Below, piece by piece: positions 18,335 through 26,790 of a stretch of 64,000 nucleotides of DNA (position 1 is its first letter; every line of letters starts with the position of its first letter). The stretch is from Oscillospiraceae bacterium. Lineage in GTDB: Bacteria > Bacillota > Clostridia > Oscillospirales > Ruminococcaceae. A model generated the notes under the pieces. The model had not been told where the DNA came from, did not search any database, and worked only from the letters and a program-made list of their open reading frames with translations. A program made the translations under genes and the position numbers. The stretch spans positions 62,678 to 126,677 of the forward strand of contig DQFX01000060.1 in the NCBI GenBank assembly GCA_003531585.1, given 5' to 3'.

Positions 18335-19470
18335 GACATCGAAACCACGCACTCAACGTGCCGCGTAAACGGGAACATATCGAACGGCTGAATGCACTCG
18401 ACATTGTAGTTTTTCGTCAGCGTGCGGAGGTCTCGCGCGAGAGTGACCGGGTTGCAGGAGATATACACGATACGTTCCGGTCTGATGACGGACAGCGCGC
18501 GCAGAAACTGCTTGTCAGCGCCGGCGCGGGCGGGATCCATTATCACTTCGTCGAAGCGGACTCCCTTTTTTGCGCGTTCCCGGAGGTACTCTCCGGCGTC
18601 GCCGCGGTTGAACGCCGCGTTCCTGGTGATCCCGTTCAGCTTGCAGTTCTGCACTGCGTCCCTGACCGCCGCGGAGTTATATTCGATACCCTGAACCGCC
18701 TTAACACGGTCGGAAGCGATGATTCCGATGGTGCCGGTACCGCTGTATGCGTCGAGGAGCGTGTCGTTTTTCGTCAGCTTTGCCGCGTTTATCGCGAAGT
18801 TGTACAGTTTCTCCGCCTGCACCGGATTTACCTGGTAGAACGACTGCGGCGATATACGGAATTTCTTCCCGCATATCTCGTCGATGATGTAGCCTTCGCC
18901 GAAAAGTACCTCCGCGTGGTCGCCAAGGGTCAGAAAATCAGGGCTGCGGTTTACCGAGAAGGTCACGGTCTTTATCGCAGGGAATCTCTTGACCAGCGCG
19001 GTAACGAAGTCGCGCTTCTTCGGGAACATCGACGTCCCCCCGACGATTGTCACCAGGATCTCCCCGGTGTTCCTGCCAATGCGCACAAGCACGTGCTTTA
19101 TGAATCCGCGGTCGGTGCCGGGATCCCACGGGCGTATTTTAAAGGAGCGCATAAGTTCCCGGAAACCGACGATGATCTCATCGGCGCGCGGGTCGTTAAC
19201 CATGCATCGGTCAATACCGACGATACCGTTTCTGGACGACTGATACACGCCGGAAATTATCCTGCCGCTGCGGTCGCTGCGGAATACCGCCTGCACCTTG
19301 CAGCGGTATCCGCAGGGCGGCTCCATCGGAATTATCGGGGAAACCTCGCCGTAGCTTCCGAGCAGCCCGGCGACGTCCTTCTGCTTCCATGCGAGCTGCT
19401 GCTCGTAGGACAGGTTTGATAACTGGCAGCCGCTGCACTTCTTGGCAACGGGACATTTTGTGTTTTCCAT
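18319..19470 (-). CDS. rlmD: 23S rRNA (uracil-5-)-methyltransferase, RlmD/RumA type
   Basis: The 383-residue protein is a TrmA/RumA-family SAM-dependent rRNA uracil C5-methyltransferase. It begins with the iron-sulfur Cys set CPVAKKCSGC and later has FRISPQSFYQVNP, the SAM motif LLDAYSGTGTIGI, DPARAG, and the catalytic-Cys motif ISCNPVTLARDL, ending with FTRHVECV. It lacks an N-terminal TRAM domain, as in short clostridial members. Its ATG at 19470 overlaps the TAA that ends the neighbouring receptor pseudogene (TAATG), implying past translational coupling. Its last codons seem to come from an integrated element. RlmCD-type specificity cannot be excluded. Confidence 0.9.
   Translation of the reverse strand: MENTKCPVAKKCSGCQLSNLSYEQQLAWKQKDVAGLLGSYGEVSPIIPMEPPCGYRCKVQAVFRSDRSGRIISGVYQSSRNGIVGIDRCMVNDPRADEIIVGFRELMRSFKIRPWDPGTDRGFIKHVLVRIGRNTGEILVTIVGGTSMFPKKRDFVTALVKRFPAIKTVTFSVNRSPDFLTLGDHAEVLFGEGYIIDEICGKKFRISPQSFYQVNPVQAEKLYNFAINAAKLTKNDTLLDAYSGTGTIGIIASDRVKAVQGIEYNSAAVRDAVQNCKLNGITRNAAFNRGDAGEYLRERAKKGVRFDEVIMDPARAGADKQFLRALSVIRPERIVYISCNPVTLARDLRTLTKNYNVECIQPFDMFPFTRHVECVVSMSRKEE
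18335..18360 (-). repeat. Proximal 26-bp direct repeat inside rlmD (att-like)
   Basis: This copy covers the codons for HVECVVSMS near the end of rlmD and is identical to 17303-17328. The neighbouring bases upstream in rlmD (codons for DMFPFTR) are not shared with the other copy. Confidence 0.85.
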
Positions 19471-20570
19471 TATACTTTGAATCCCTCTGTCATTTTCTTC
19501 AGCTTTGAGGACTGTTTGTCAAGCTCCACAGCCGCAGCGGCGCTTTGCTGTGCGTTTGCCGCCGAGGTGGTGACATATTTTGAAATCAGACCGGTCTTTT
19601 CGGATATTTCAGCCATGCGGCGGCTCTGCTCCACAGCGGAGCTGATTATCGCGGTTATCGATCTGTCGACCTCCGCCATCTTCTCAGTTACGCTGCGAAG
19701 GGTCTCGGCGGTGTCGTCTGCGAGCTGCTGACCGTTTCTTACAGCGGAGGCAGCTTCGCTGATAAGCGCGGTCATCCTGCCGCAAGCCCGGAGCTTTCAG
19801 AAATCATGCTGTCGGTCGCCGAAACGCAGCCTGAAATTTCTTCGACTACAGCGGTCTGCCGTGACGCGCTTTCTGCAAGCTCGTTAGCGCCCTGGTAGAC
19901 ATTGTTGGCGCCGCTGTAGACTGCTCCCGCCGCTTCGGAAATCTCGCTGAACACTCCGCTGAGGAAAGTGCGTATATCACTGAGAGAGTCTTTTATCGGC
20001 GCGAGAGGTCTGAAGCACCGTTTGATCACCAGAACACAGATGAACGCTCCAAGCGCGATGATCACGGGAATACTGACCACAAAAAAATGATGATGTTGTG
20101 GGCGTCCTTGTAATGCTCGGAGCTGTCCATGGCGTAGCTCAGTGTCCAGCCGGCGGAGGGTATTACCTCGGAAATCACAAATCTTGAGGTACCGTCGTAA
20201 TCCTTCAGCGTGCGGGAGGTAACGCCGTCCTCGGATTTTTCGCCGGAAACCGCGCTGATTGTATCGGAGTAGCTGGTGTAGTGTTCGCTGCCGGAGCCGT
20301 CGACATAGGGCAGCATGAGTTCCTCGCTGCGGTGGATAATAATGCTGCTGACCTCGGTCAGGAACATGTCAGCGTCGGTAACGCAGGCGACGTTCCCGCC
20401 GCGCTTGTACGCTTTCGCAATAGTGATCACCATCTCGCCGGTGCGCGCGTCGATGTACGGTTCGGTTATGACTGCGGAATCGGATGCCGCTGCATCCCGA
20501 TACCACTGGCGCTCGGTTATTTTATAGTCGTCGTCGGGTACCCAGCCATCGGAGAAAACCGTTAAAATAT
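19470..20570 (-). pseudogene. Decayed methyl-accepting chemotaxis receptor
   Basis: Three adjacent minus-strand frames together spell a damaged receptor. The first part (about 20570-20062) is a dCache sensor remnant with ITERQWYRDAAAS and TEPYIDARTGEMVITIAKAY, and has no start or first membrane helix: a stop lies just before it. A frame change near 20062-20080 leads to a membrane helix and HAMP-like part; another near 19772 leads to the tail. The conserved signalling hairpin (NILALNAAVEAARAGE in the intact neighbour) is absent, so an internal deletion has also occurred. Several independent lesions make sequencing error unlikely. Confidence 0.85.
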
Positions 20571-20644
20571 TATAACATATTTACGGCGATTTGTAAATAG
20601 GCGACAAGAACTATTTACCACAATGATCTGAAAACAGGAATAAA

Positions 20645-20674
20645 AAAGGAGGACATTTCTGTCCTCCTTTCTAT
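20645..20674 (-). terminator. Terminator of the intact chemotaxis receptor gene
   Basis: AAAGGAGGAC and GTCCTCCTTT form a perfect 10-bp stem around ATTTCT, with A residues giving the U tract on the minus strand. Confidence 0.8.
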
Positions 20675-20700
20675 AATTCTGATTTCAGTTACAGGAACGA

Positions 20701-22383
20701 TCAGTTCTTTCTTGCTTCTCTGAGCTTGAATCTGGAAACAAGTGACTTCATGGCAGTGGCCTGAGCGGAGAGCTCCTCGGAAGCTGCCGCGCTCTCCTCT
20801 GCTGTTGCGGAGTTGGTCTGAACAACGTTGGAGATCTGTTCGATACCGGTTGTAACCTGAGTGATGGACTGCGCCTGCTCCTCGCTTACGGAAGAGATGC
20901 GGTCGATGGTTACTACGATATCCTTAATCTGCTTTACAACGTCGCTGAGAGCCTCTGCGGTATCGTCTGCGATGTGAGAGCCGTTCTCAACCGCCCTGAT
21001 GGAGCGCTGAATAAGGTCTGCGGTGTTCTGGGAAGCAGCTGCGGACTTGGAAGCAAGGTTTCTTACCTCGTCTGCAACTACCGCGAAGCCCTTACCTGCC
21101 TCGCCGGCTCTTGCAGCCTCGACAGCAGCGTTGAGCGCCAGAATGTTGGTCTGGAATGCGATATCCTCGATAGTATTGATTATATCGCTGATCTGTGCGG
21201 AGGTATCGCTGATCTCCTGCATAGCGCCGAGCATTTCCTTCATGCGGTCGTTGGAGAGTTCAGCCTGCTTGCCGACCTCTGCCATGCTGTTGCTTGCAGT
21301 CTTGGAGTCGTCAGCATTCTTGGTGATCTTATCGGATATCTCTTCAATGGTAGCTGCCAGCTCCTCAACTGAGCCAGCCTGCTCAGTTGCACCCTGTGCA
21401 TTAGCCTGCGCGCCTGCGGAAACCTGCTCGGAACCAGAGTCGACCTGGTCAGCTGACTGGAATATCTGAGCCATGGTGTCGCTGAGACCGTATGCGAGTA
21501 CTCTCAGGTTGTCAAGCAGCGGAGCGAACTCTCCCTTATAAACTTCGCGCGCGTTCGAGTGTACATTAAAGTTGCCATTTGCAAGCTCGCCATACATGTA
21601 TGAGCTGTCCTTGATGAGCTTGCTGAGGCTGTCGTTGGTAGCGCGCATTGCGTCTGCCATCTCGCCGAACTCATCGCGGCTTACATAGGTGATCTGGCTG
21701 TCAAGTTCGCCCTTTGCGATCTTGTTGAGCGCGTTCTTGATCTCTGCGATGGGCCTTGTGATAAGATTGGTCAGGTTGATGATACCACCTACGCCCAGCG
21801 CAAGGGCAAATATGCCTACGATAATTGCAACGTTAGTTACGGCGTTTGTTTCCGATGTTGTTGCAGATCTTGTGCCACTGCACGCTGCAGTCAGGGCTGT
21901 GTCGGCGTCATCGCCGATAGAAAGGCACTGGACGATCTTTGGGGACAGCTTATCGTTGTACGCTGCCAGCCCTTCCTCTTTGGTGCCGTCGTTTACTATT
22001 GCGATCACCTCGGGAAGTATCGTGTTGATCTCATTGCATACGGACTTGAACTCATCGATCCTTGCGTCAGTGCCGGAATATGTAATGAGGTCGAGCTTTT
22101 CCATCATGGTCGCGGCAGCGGCTGTCGCTTCATTGATATATTGTGTTTCGACATTGTTGTCATCCTCAAGCACACCCGCGCGAACGGTTCTGCCGATGGT
22201 CTCTACATGTATCTCTACATCCTTGACTCTGAGGAGGCTTTTGATCTCTGTATCGATCATGAGATTTACGTTACCATGCACGCTCTTCAGTCCGATGACC
22301 GATACAAGAGAGCATGCGATGGTCATGATTATGACCGCTCCGAATGAAATGATAAGTTTGGTCGCTACTTTTAGATTCTTCAT
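20701..22383 (-). CDS. Methyl-accepting chemotaxis protein
   Basis: This 560-residue receptor has an N-terminal membrane helix (LIISFGAVIIMTIACSLVSV), a four-helix-bundle-type ligand region of about 35-185, a second membrane helix (VAIIVGIFALALGVGGIINL), a HAMP domain and a cytoplasmic signalling domain with the highly conserved hairpin IAFQTNILALNAAVEAARAG and AVVADEVRNLA. It would signal through CheA/CheW to the flagellar motor; the ligand is unknown. It has its own promoter and terminator. It sits beside a broken paralogue. Confidence 0.93.
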   Translation of the reverse strand: MKNLKVATKLIISFGAVIIMTIACSLVSVIGLKSVHGNVNLMIDTEIKSLLRVKDVEIHVETIGRTVRAGVLEDDNNVETQYINEATAAAATMMEKLDLITYSGTDARIDEFKSVCNEINTILPEVIAIVNDGTKEEGLAAYNDKLSPKIVQCLSIGDDADTALTAACSGTRSATTSETNAVTNVAIIVGIFALALGVGGIINLTNLITRPIAEIKNALNKIAKGELDSQITYVSRDEFGEMADAMRATNDSLSKLIKDSSYMYGELANGNFNVHSNAREVYKGEFAPLLDNLRVLAYGLSDTMAQIFQSADQVDSGSEQVSAGAQANAQGATEQAGSVEELAATIEEISDKITKNADDSKTASNSMAEVGKQAELSNDRMKEMLGAMQEISDTSAQISDIINTIEDIAFQTNILALNAAVEAARAGEAGKGFAVVADEVRNLASKSAAASQNTADLIQRSIRAVENGSHIADDTAEALSDVVKQIKDIVVTIDRISSVSEEQAQSITQVTTGIEQISNVVQTNSATAEESAAASEELSAQATAMKSLVSRFKLREARKN

Positions 22384-22512
22384 ACTTTGACTCCTTCTAA
22401 AAATTCCACGGCATGCGCCGAAATCTCTACACGAGTATAAGCCGCGGTGCAGCCACCCCGGTATCTCAATGACCTGCGTCGAAAAAGTCTTTATTTACTT
22501 TGCTCAAATATT

Positions 22513-22541
22513 ATTTTAGCACTAATCATAAAAAAAGTCAA
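22513..22541 (-). promoter_or_regulatory. Promoter of the chemotaxis receptor gene with long leader
   Basis: On the minus strand TTGACT and TAAAAT are 17 bp apart. The resulting leader is about 125 nt and contains a GC-rich hairpin at about 22440-22460 (CCGCGGTG against CACCCCGG) and a small CGGC-GCAT-GCCG hairpin. Confidence 0.6.
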
Positions 22542-22630
22542 CACAAATATGTATATTTTGGCCAAAAGTCGTGAAAAAGTTACATTTCGTTAAAAAGGCA
22601 AAAAAGTGCTGTATTATGTCGTGTTAATCG

Positions 22631-22659
22631 TTGTGAAATCTGACCAACTTTGATATAAT
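22631..22659 (+). promoter_or_regulatory. Promoter just before MITE-like copy 1
   Basis: TTGTGA and TATAAT are 17 bp apart. The -10 ends six bases before the element, so a transcript would begin at or next to its first base and run through it towards the GH43 gene. Confidence 0.55.
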
Positions 22660-22664
22660 ATATA

Positions 22665-22937
22665 GGTGACCTCTAAAAACCGGGACACGAGCAGATTTCG
22701 TACATGACTTATATCAGATGCTAGGCGTTATACTAATTCCAAATACACATAATATGCACAACTGAAATGTGGTTCTGGAATTAGTATCAACCGCAGCGTT
22801 TTCCGCCGTAGGCGGATAATGCGTTTACTGTATGTATTTCAAGGTTTGACAACGAAGCAGATGATGAATAAGGAGCGAAGCGACGTTTCTTGGTAAGTCA
22901 TAGAAATCTGCCGTGAAGGAGGTTTTTAGAGGTTACC
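22665..22937. mobile_element. MITE-like palindromic element, family A, copy 1 (273 bp)
   Basis: The left end GGTGACCTCTAAAAACC is matched by the inverted right end GGTTTTTAGAGGTTACC. The arms continue to pair imperfectly inwards: GCAGATTTC near the left is mirrored by GAAATCTGC near the right, and ATGACTTA by TAAGTCAT. It has no coding capacity. Its middle contains a second perfect inverted repeat, ATACTAATTCCA and TGGAATTAGTAT, about 34 bp apart (roughly 22730-22788), possibly a nested insertion. The same ends occur at 39288-39446. Confidence 0.75.
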
Positions 22938-22946
22938 AATAGTTAC

Positions 22947-22975
22947 AAACCCGACCGCTTCAACACGGGTTTTTT
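22947..22975 (+). terminator. Terminator-like hairpin directly before GH43
   Basis: AAACCCG and CGGGTTT pair across about 12 bases and are followed by T residues, ending 27 bp before the GH43 start. It could stop read-through from the element or act as an attenuator. Confidence 0.55.
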
Positions 22976-23001
22976 GAAACAATAATGTGAGGTGCATAAT
23001 T

Positions 23002-24312
23002 ATGGCAAATCCATACTTACCAAACTGGGAATATATACCAGATGGAGAGCCGAGAGTATTCGGCGACAGAATTTACGTCTACGGTTCGCATGACCGCAAG
23101 GATTCCATCGACTTCTGCGACTACAAGCTGAAAGTGTGGTCTGCGCCGGTGAGCGACCCCACGAAGTGGGTGTGCCACGGCGACATTTTCCGCAGCCGCG
23201 ACGGTCACGACTCCCCATCGGACGTGGACTGGACAGACGAACTGCTGTTCGCCCCGGACGTTGTGGAGCGCGGCGGCAAATACTATCTATACGCGTACAT
23301 CGTGAATGCAAAGGGCTGTGTTGCAGTCGCCGACCGCCCGGAGGGTCCGTTCAGGCTGCTGTCCCGGTATGAGTACGACATTCCGAATCACTACGACAAC
23401 GGCACTTTCATCGACCCCGGAGTGCTGGTCGACGACGACGGCAGGGTGTACATCTACTGCGGCTATCAGGGAAGCTACATGTGCGAGCTGAAGGACAACA
23501 TGTACGAAGCAGTCCCCGGGAGCTACAAGCTGGACATAATCCCGACTGCGGAGCCGCACCGCTTCTTCGAGGCGTGCTCACCGCGCAAGATAAACGGGAC
23601 GTACTATCTTATATACTCGCCCCAGCGCGGAAGCTGCCTTGACTACGCGACTTCCGATTCCCCGACGGGTCCATTCACCTACCGCGGTACCATCATAGAC
23701 AACGGGATTGACTTCCCGGGCGGAAACGATCACGGCTCGGTCTGCTGCGTGAACGGCCAGTGGTACATTTTTTATCATCGCATGACAAACGGCACGATCA
23801 TGTCCAGAAGGGGCTGCGTTGAGCGTATCGAAATACTTCCGGACGGCACGATACCACAGGTGGAGATGACCTCCCTCGGCTTTGAGGAGTCGCTGAACCC
23901 CTATGATTTTACACAGGCAGACACCGCCTGCGTACTCAAGGGCGGCTGCTACATCACGGAAACAAGCGTGTTTGAACGTCCGATCGTGAACGTCACCGAC
24001 GGCTGCGTGATGGGCTGGAAGTACTTCGATTTCGGCGAGGACTTCGCGTCAAAAACCATGCAGATACGGCTGAAGCTGCGCGGTACAGGCTCCCGTGGGC
24101 GCGTGCACGTCCGGCTTGATTCCGAGGACGGCGAGGAACTTGGCACGGTTGATTTCGCGGAGGACAGCGGAACAGCGGGAGCCAGAATAAAGGCGGCGAC
24201 CGGACGCCACGCGGTGTTCCTGGTTGCGGAGAGCGGCTACGAAGGCTGGTTCGCGGGCGAGATGAAGGGCAGGCAGCTCTTTATGCTTGACGGCTTCGTG
24301 ATCATGAAGTAG
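23002..24312 (+). CDS. Glycoside hydrolase family 43 protein
   Basis: This 436-residue protein has the five-bladed beta-propeller pattern of GH43, a family of beta-xylosidases and alpha-L-arabinofuranosidases. Likely catalytic positions are the Asp in the first blade (GDRIYVYGSHD region), Asp in LLFAPDVVERGGKYYLY, and Glu in FFEACSPRKINGTYYLIYS. The last 130 residues form a beta-rich accessory region. There is no signal peptide, so it acts on imported oligosaccharides. The start is ATG 23002, with GAGGTG seven bases before it; an upstream GTG at 22987 overlaps that site. The exact substrate cannot be read. Confidence 0.88.
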   Translation: MANPYLPNWEYIPDGEPRVFGDRIYVYGSHDRKDSIDFCDYKLKVWSAPVSDPTKWVCHGDIFRSRDGHDSPSDVDWTDELLFAPDVVERGGKYYLYAYIVNAKGCVAVADRPEGPFRLLSRYEYDIPNHYDNGTFIDPGVLVDDDGRVYIYCGYQGSYMCELKDNMYEAVPGSYKLDIIPTAEPHRFFEACSPRKINGTYYLIYSPQRGSCLDYATSDSPTGPFTYRGTIIDNGIDFPGGNDHGSVCCVNGQWYIFYHRMTNGTIMSRRGCVERIEILPDGTIPQVEMTSLGFEESLNPYDFTQADTACVLKGGCYITETSVFERPIVNVTDGCVMGWKYFDFGEDFASKTMQIRLKLRGTGSRGRVHVRLDSEDGEELGTVDFAEDSGTAGARIKAATGRHAVFLVAESGYEGWFAGEMKGRQLFMLDGFVIMK

Positions 24313-24371
24313 AACCAAAGGGACGGAATACCGCCGCCCATTTCAGTTGATTGAAAAAGCCTCTTTCTCGA

Positions 24372-24410
24372 AAACAACAAGCTCCCCGGATTCCGGGGAG
24401 CTTGTTGTTT
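24372..24410. terminator. Strong bidirectional terminator
   Basis: About 19 bp of perfect stem, from AAACAACAAGCTCCCCGGA to its complement, separates the convergent GH43 and EF-G-like genes. Confidence 0.88.
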
Positions 24411-24411
24411 G

Positions 24412-26433
24412 TCAGGATTTTATCTCAGTTCCGGGAGGAAGCATGTCGTATCTCGCGAACTCAGAAGTGAATTCACCAAGACCCTGCGTGATCTGGCGGA
24501 GCGTCAGCGCGAAATCGCCGAGTTCGGCTTCGGGGGCCTCCGCGAGGAGCTCGGTCATGCCGCCGCCGACGGAGTTCATGCCGAGAACGGAGCCGCGGCG
24601 CTTTGAGAGCACGCTCATGACGTCGCCCTGCTTGTCGTCGGGGAGGAGTATCTTCAGGCTGTCTACAGGCTCAAGCAGGTAGGGCTGGGCCTCCTTCATG
24701 CAGTCCTTGAACGCCATCGAGGCTGCGGTCTTGAACGCCATTTCGGAGCTGTCGACCGGGTGGTAGCTTCCGTCTATGAGGGTCGCCTTCAGGCGCACTA
24801 CCGGGAATCCTCCGATGGAGCCGTGCTCTGCGGCCTCCTGGAGTCCCTTCTCGACTGCGGGGAAGAAGTTCTTCGGAACCGCGCCGCCGAACACTTTCTC
24901 GCAGAACATCAGCTCGTCGCCGTCGTAGGGCTCGAACTCTATCTTTACGTGTCCGTACTGACCGTGTCCGCCGGACTGCTTCTTGTATTTGCTCTCGATG
25001 GTCACCGGCTTGCGGATAGCTTCGCGGTACGCGATCTTCGGCTCGGACATCTTGACCTCCATGCCGAACTTGGATTTCAGCTTTGCCGCCGCTACGTCAA
25101 GGTGCTGGTCGCCCAGACCGCCTATCATGCGCTGGTGGGTCTCGTGGTTGTGGACGTATTTCAGCGTGGGGTCCTCCTCCAGAAGTCTGCGGATAGCGCC
25201 GGAGAGCTTGCCCTCGTCGCCGCCTCCCGCGAGGTTAACGGCGCGGAAGTAGCATGCCTGCGGGAACTCCGTAGGCGCAAGCGCTGCGACTGCTTCGGGA
25301 GCGCACAGGGTGTCGTTTGTGGATGCTTCCAGTTTGGTGACGGCGGCGATGTCTCCGGCGAGCGCCTCGGAGATCTCCTCCTGCTTCTTGCCGGTGAGCT
25401 TCAGCAGCTTGCCGATGCGGACGGTCTCGCCGGTGGTGGCGTTCACGGCGGAAACGCCCGCGGTGAGCTTGCCCTGAACTATCTTGAGCATGCTTATCTT
25501 GCCTACGAACGGGTCGGCTACGGTCTTGAACACGAACGCCTTGAGCGGCTTGTTCTCGTCGTAATCGAGGGTCACGCCGTCGAGCGACTCGAGTTTTCTC
25601 TCGTTGGGGGAGGGGAGCATGGAAACCACCGCGTCGAGCAGCATATCAACGCCGGAGAGCGTGTCGTTGGCGCAGCATACGAGCGGAGTTATAGCGCCGC
25701 TTGCAACGCCGTCGTGGATACCCTTCACGAGTTCGTCGTGGGTGAAGTCCTCGCCGCTGAAGAATTTCTCCATGAATTCCTCGTTGGTCTCAGCGACTGC
25801 CTCAGCCATTGAAGCGCGCAGACCTGCGATACGGTTCTCGGAAGCAGGCATGGGAACTTCGGTCGGAACTCCCTTGCTGTCGTACTTGTACGCCTTCATG
25901 GTTAGCAGATTTATGTATGCTTCAACGGGGCCGTTCTTGTCGTACGGAACAACTATCGGGCATACCGACGGGCCGAAAACGGTCTTGAGCTGCGTATGCA
26001 CCTTATAAAAATCGGAGTTCTCGACTTCCATGCAGGTTACGGCGAGCATTCTTGCCTTGTTCTGACCTGCGGCGAGATTGTACGCCTTGATGGTGCCGGG
26101 GCATACTCCGTCCTTGCCGTTTACTGTGATTACCACCGATTCAGCGGCGCGGATACCTTCGTACATTCCGCCGATGAAGTCGAACTGACCCGGTGCGTCG
26201 ATGATATTTATGCGGGTGTCCTGCCATACCGTCGCGGCGAGTGAAGTGTTTATCGAGATCTTGCGGCGTATCTCCTCCGGGTCGAAGTCGCTTACGGTGC
26301 TGCCCTCGTTGGTGCTGCCCATTCTCTCAGTTGCTCCTGATTTGAACAGCATAGCTTCTGCTAATGCGGTCTTTCCGCTTCCGCCGTGGCCGGCAAGTAA
26401 TATGTTTCTGATTTTGTCAGCAGTGAATGTCAT
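24412..26433 (-). CDS. Elongation factor G-like GTPase (EF-G paralogue)
   Basis: The 673-residue protein has the EF-G domain order: G domain with P-loop GHGGSGKT at 15-22, domain II near 300-370, then domains III-V with KKQSGGHGQYGHVKIEFEP and the C-terminal SKRRGSVLGM. It differs from true EF-G at key sites: switch II reads DAPGQFDF instead of DTPGHVDF, replacing the catalytic His by Gln, and the guanine-specificity NKxD is replaced by TCMEVEN near 133-139. Such paralogues are widespread in Clostridia and lack an agreed role. It is monocistronic with its own promoter and terminator. Confidence 0.9.
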   Translation of the reverse strand: MTFTADKIRNILLAGHGGSGKTALAEAMLFKSGATERMGSTNEGSTVSDFDPEEIRRKISINTSLAATVWQDTRINIIDAPGQFDFIGGMYEGIRAAESVVITVNGKDGVCPGTIKAYNLAAGQNKARMLAVTCMEVENSDFYKVHTQLKTVFGPSVCPIVVPYDKNGPVEAYINLLTMKAYKYDSKGVPTEVPMPASENRIAGLRASMAEAVAETNEEFMEKFFSGEDFTHDELVKGIHDGVASGAITPLVCCANDTLSGVDMLLDAVVSMLPSPNERKLESLDGVTLDYDENKPLKAFVFKTVADPFVGKISMLKIVQGKLTAGVSAVNATTGETVRIGKLLKLTGKKQEEISEALAGDIAAVTKLEASTNDTLCAPEAVAALAPTEFPQACYFRAVNLAGGGDEGKLSGAIRRLLEEDPTLKYVHNHETHQRMIGGLGDQHLDVAAAKLKSKFGMEVKMSEPKIAYREAIRKPVTIESKYKKQSGGHGQYGHVKIEFEPYDGDELMFCEKVFGGAVPKNFFPAVEKGLQEAAEHGSIGGFPVVRLKATLIDGSYHPVDSSEMAFKTAASMAFKDCMKEAQPYLLEPVDSLKILLPDDKQGDVMSVLSKRRGSVLGMNSVGGGMTELLAEAPEAELGDFALTLRQITQGLGEFTSEFARYDMLPPGTEIKS

Positions 26434-26490
26434 AGGTAGACCTCCGAATTAAGAATTTGCAGCCCGTTTGTTTTCGAACTCCATGCTTCT

Positions 26491-26519
26491 ATTATATAGT
26501 AAAGCTGTACAAAATTCAA
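26491..26519 (-). promoter_or_regulatory. Promoter of the EF-G-like gene
   Basis: On the minus strand TTGAAT and TATAAT are 17 bp apart, about 60 bp before the start codon. Confidence 0.7.
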
Positions 26520-26607
26520 CCGGTTTTGTGAAGTTTTTTATTGCTCGATATACAAATTCCATATTCTGTTTTGTGCAAATCTCACAATTTGAGCTAAAAA
26601 ATAACGC

Positions 26608-26636
26608 TTGATTATGTTACTCTGATAGTATATAAT
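26608..26636 (+). promoter_or_regulatory. Promoter of rlmA
   Basis: TTGATT and TATAAT are 17 bp apart. The leader would be about 145 nt and consist mostly of the repeat element at 26643-26759. Confidence 0.6.
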
Positions 26637-26642
26637 ATTAAT

Positions 26643-26759
26643 AATTCGGAATTCAGAATGCGGAATTCCGAATTTCGGTGTCCCGCTGCGCGGAACGAAT
26701 TTAAAAGCGAACCAAATTGAGACCCGTCCGGCGAAGCCGGACACATTAATTCCGAATTT
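26643..26759. repeat. Palindrome-bounded repeat element in the rlmA leader
   Basis: AATTCGGAATT at the left end is mirrored by AATTCCGAATT at the right end, with a further GGAATTCCGAATT near the left. Inside are a GTCCGGC-GAA-GCCGGAC hairpin (about 26726-26742) and CCGCTGCGCGG. There is no coding content. It looks like a small REP/MITE-type repeat; no second copy is in this window. Confidence 0.5.
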
Positions 26760-26790
26760 CAACAATTTCAACTTTCCGGAGGAATTATCT

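Noticed and set aside
22384..22512. Possible c-di-GMP (GEMM) riboswitch in the chemotaxis receptor leader
   Set aside because: The leader has GCAAA and GACGCA strings in the right order, but the remainder of the GEMM core (GACGCAAAGCC and the GGTAGG-type receptor helix) is absent, so the resemblance is too weak.
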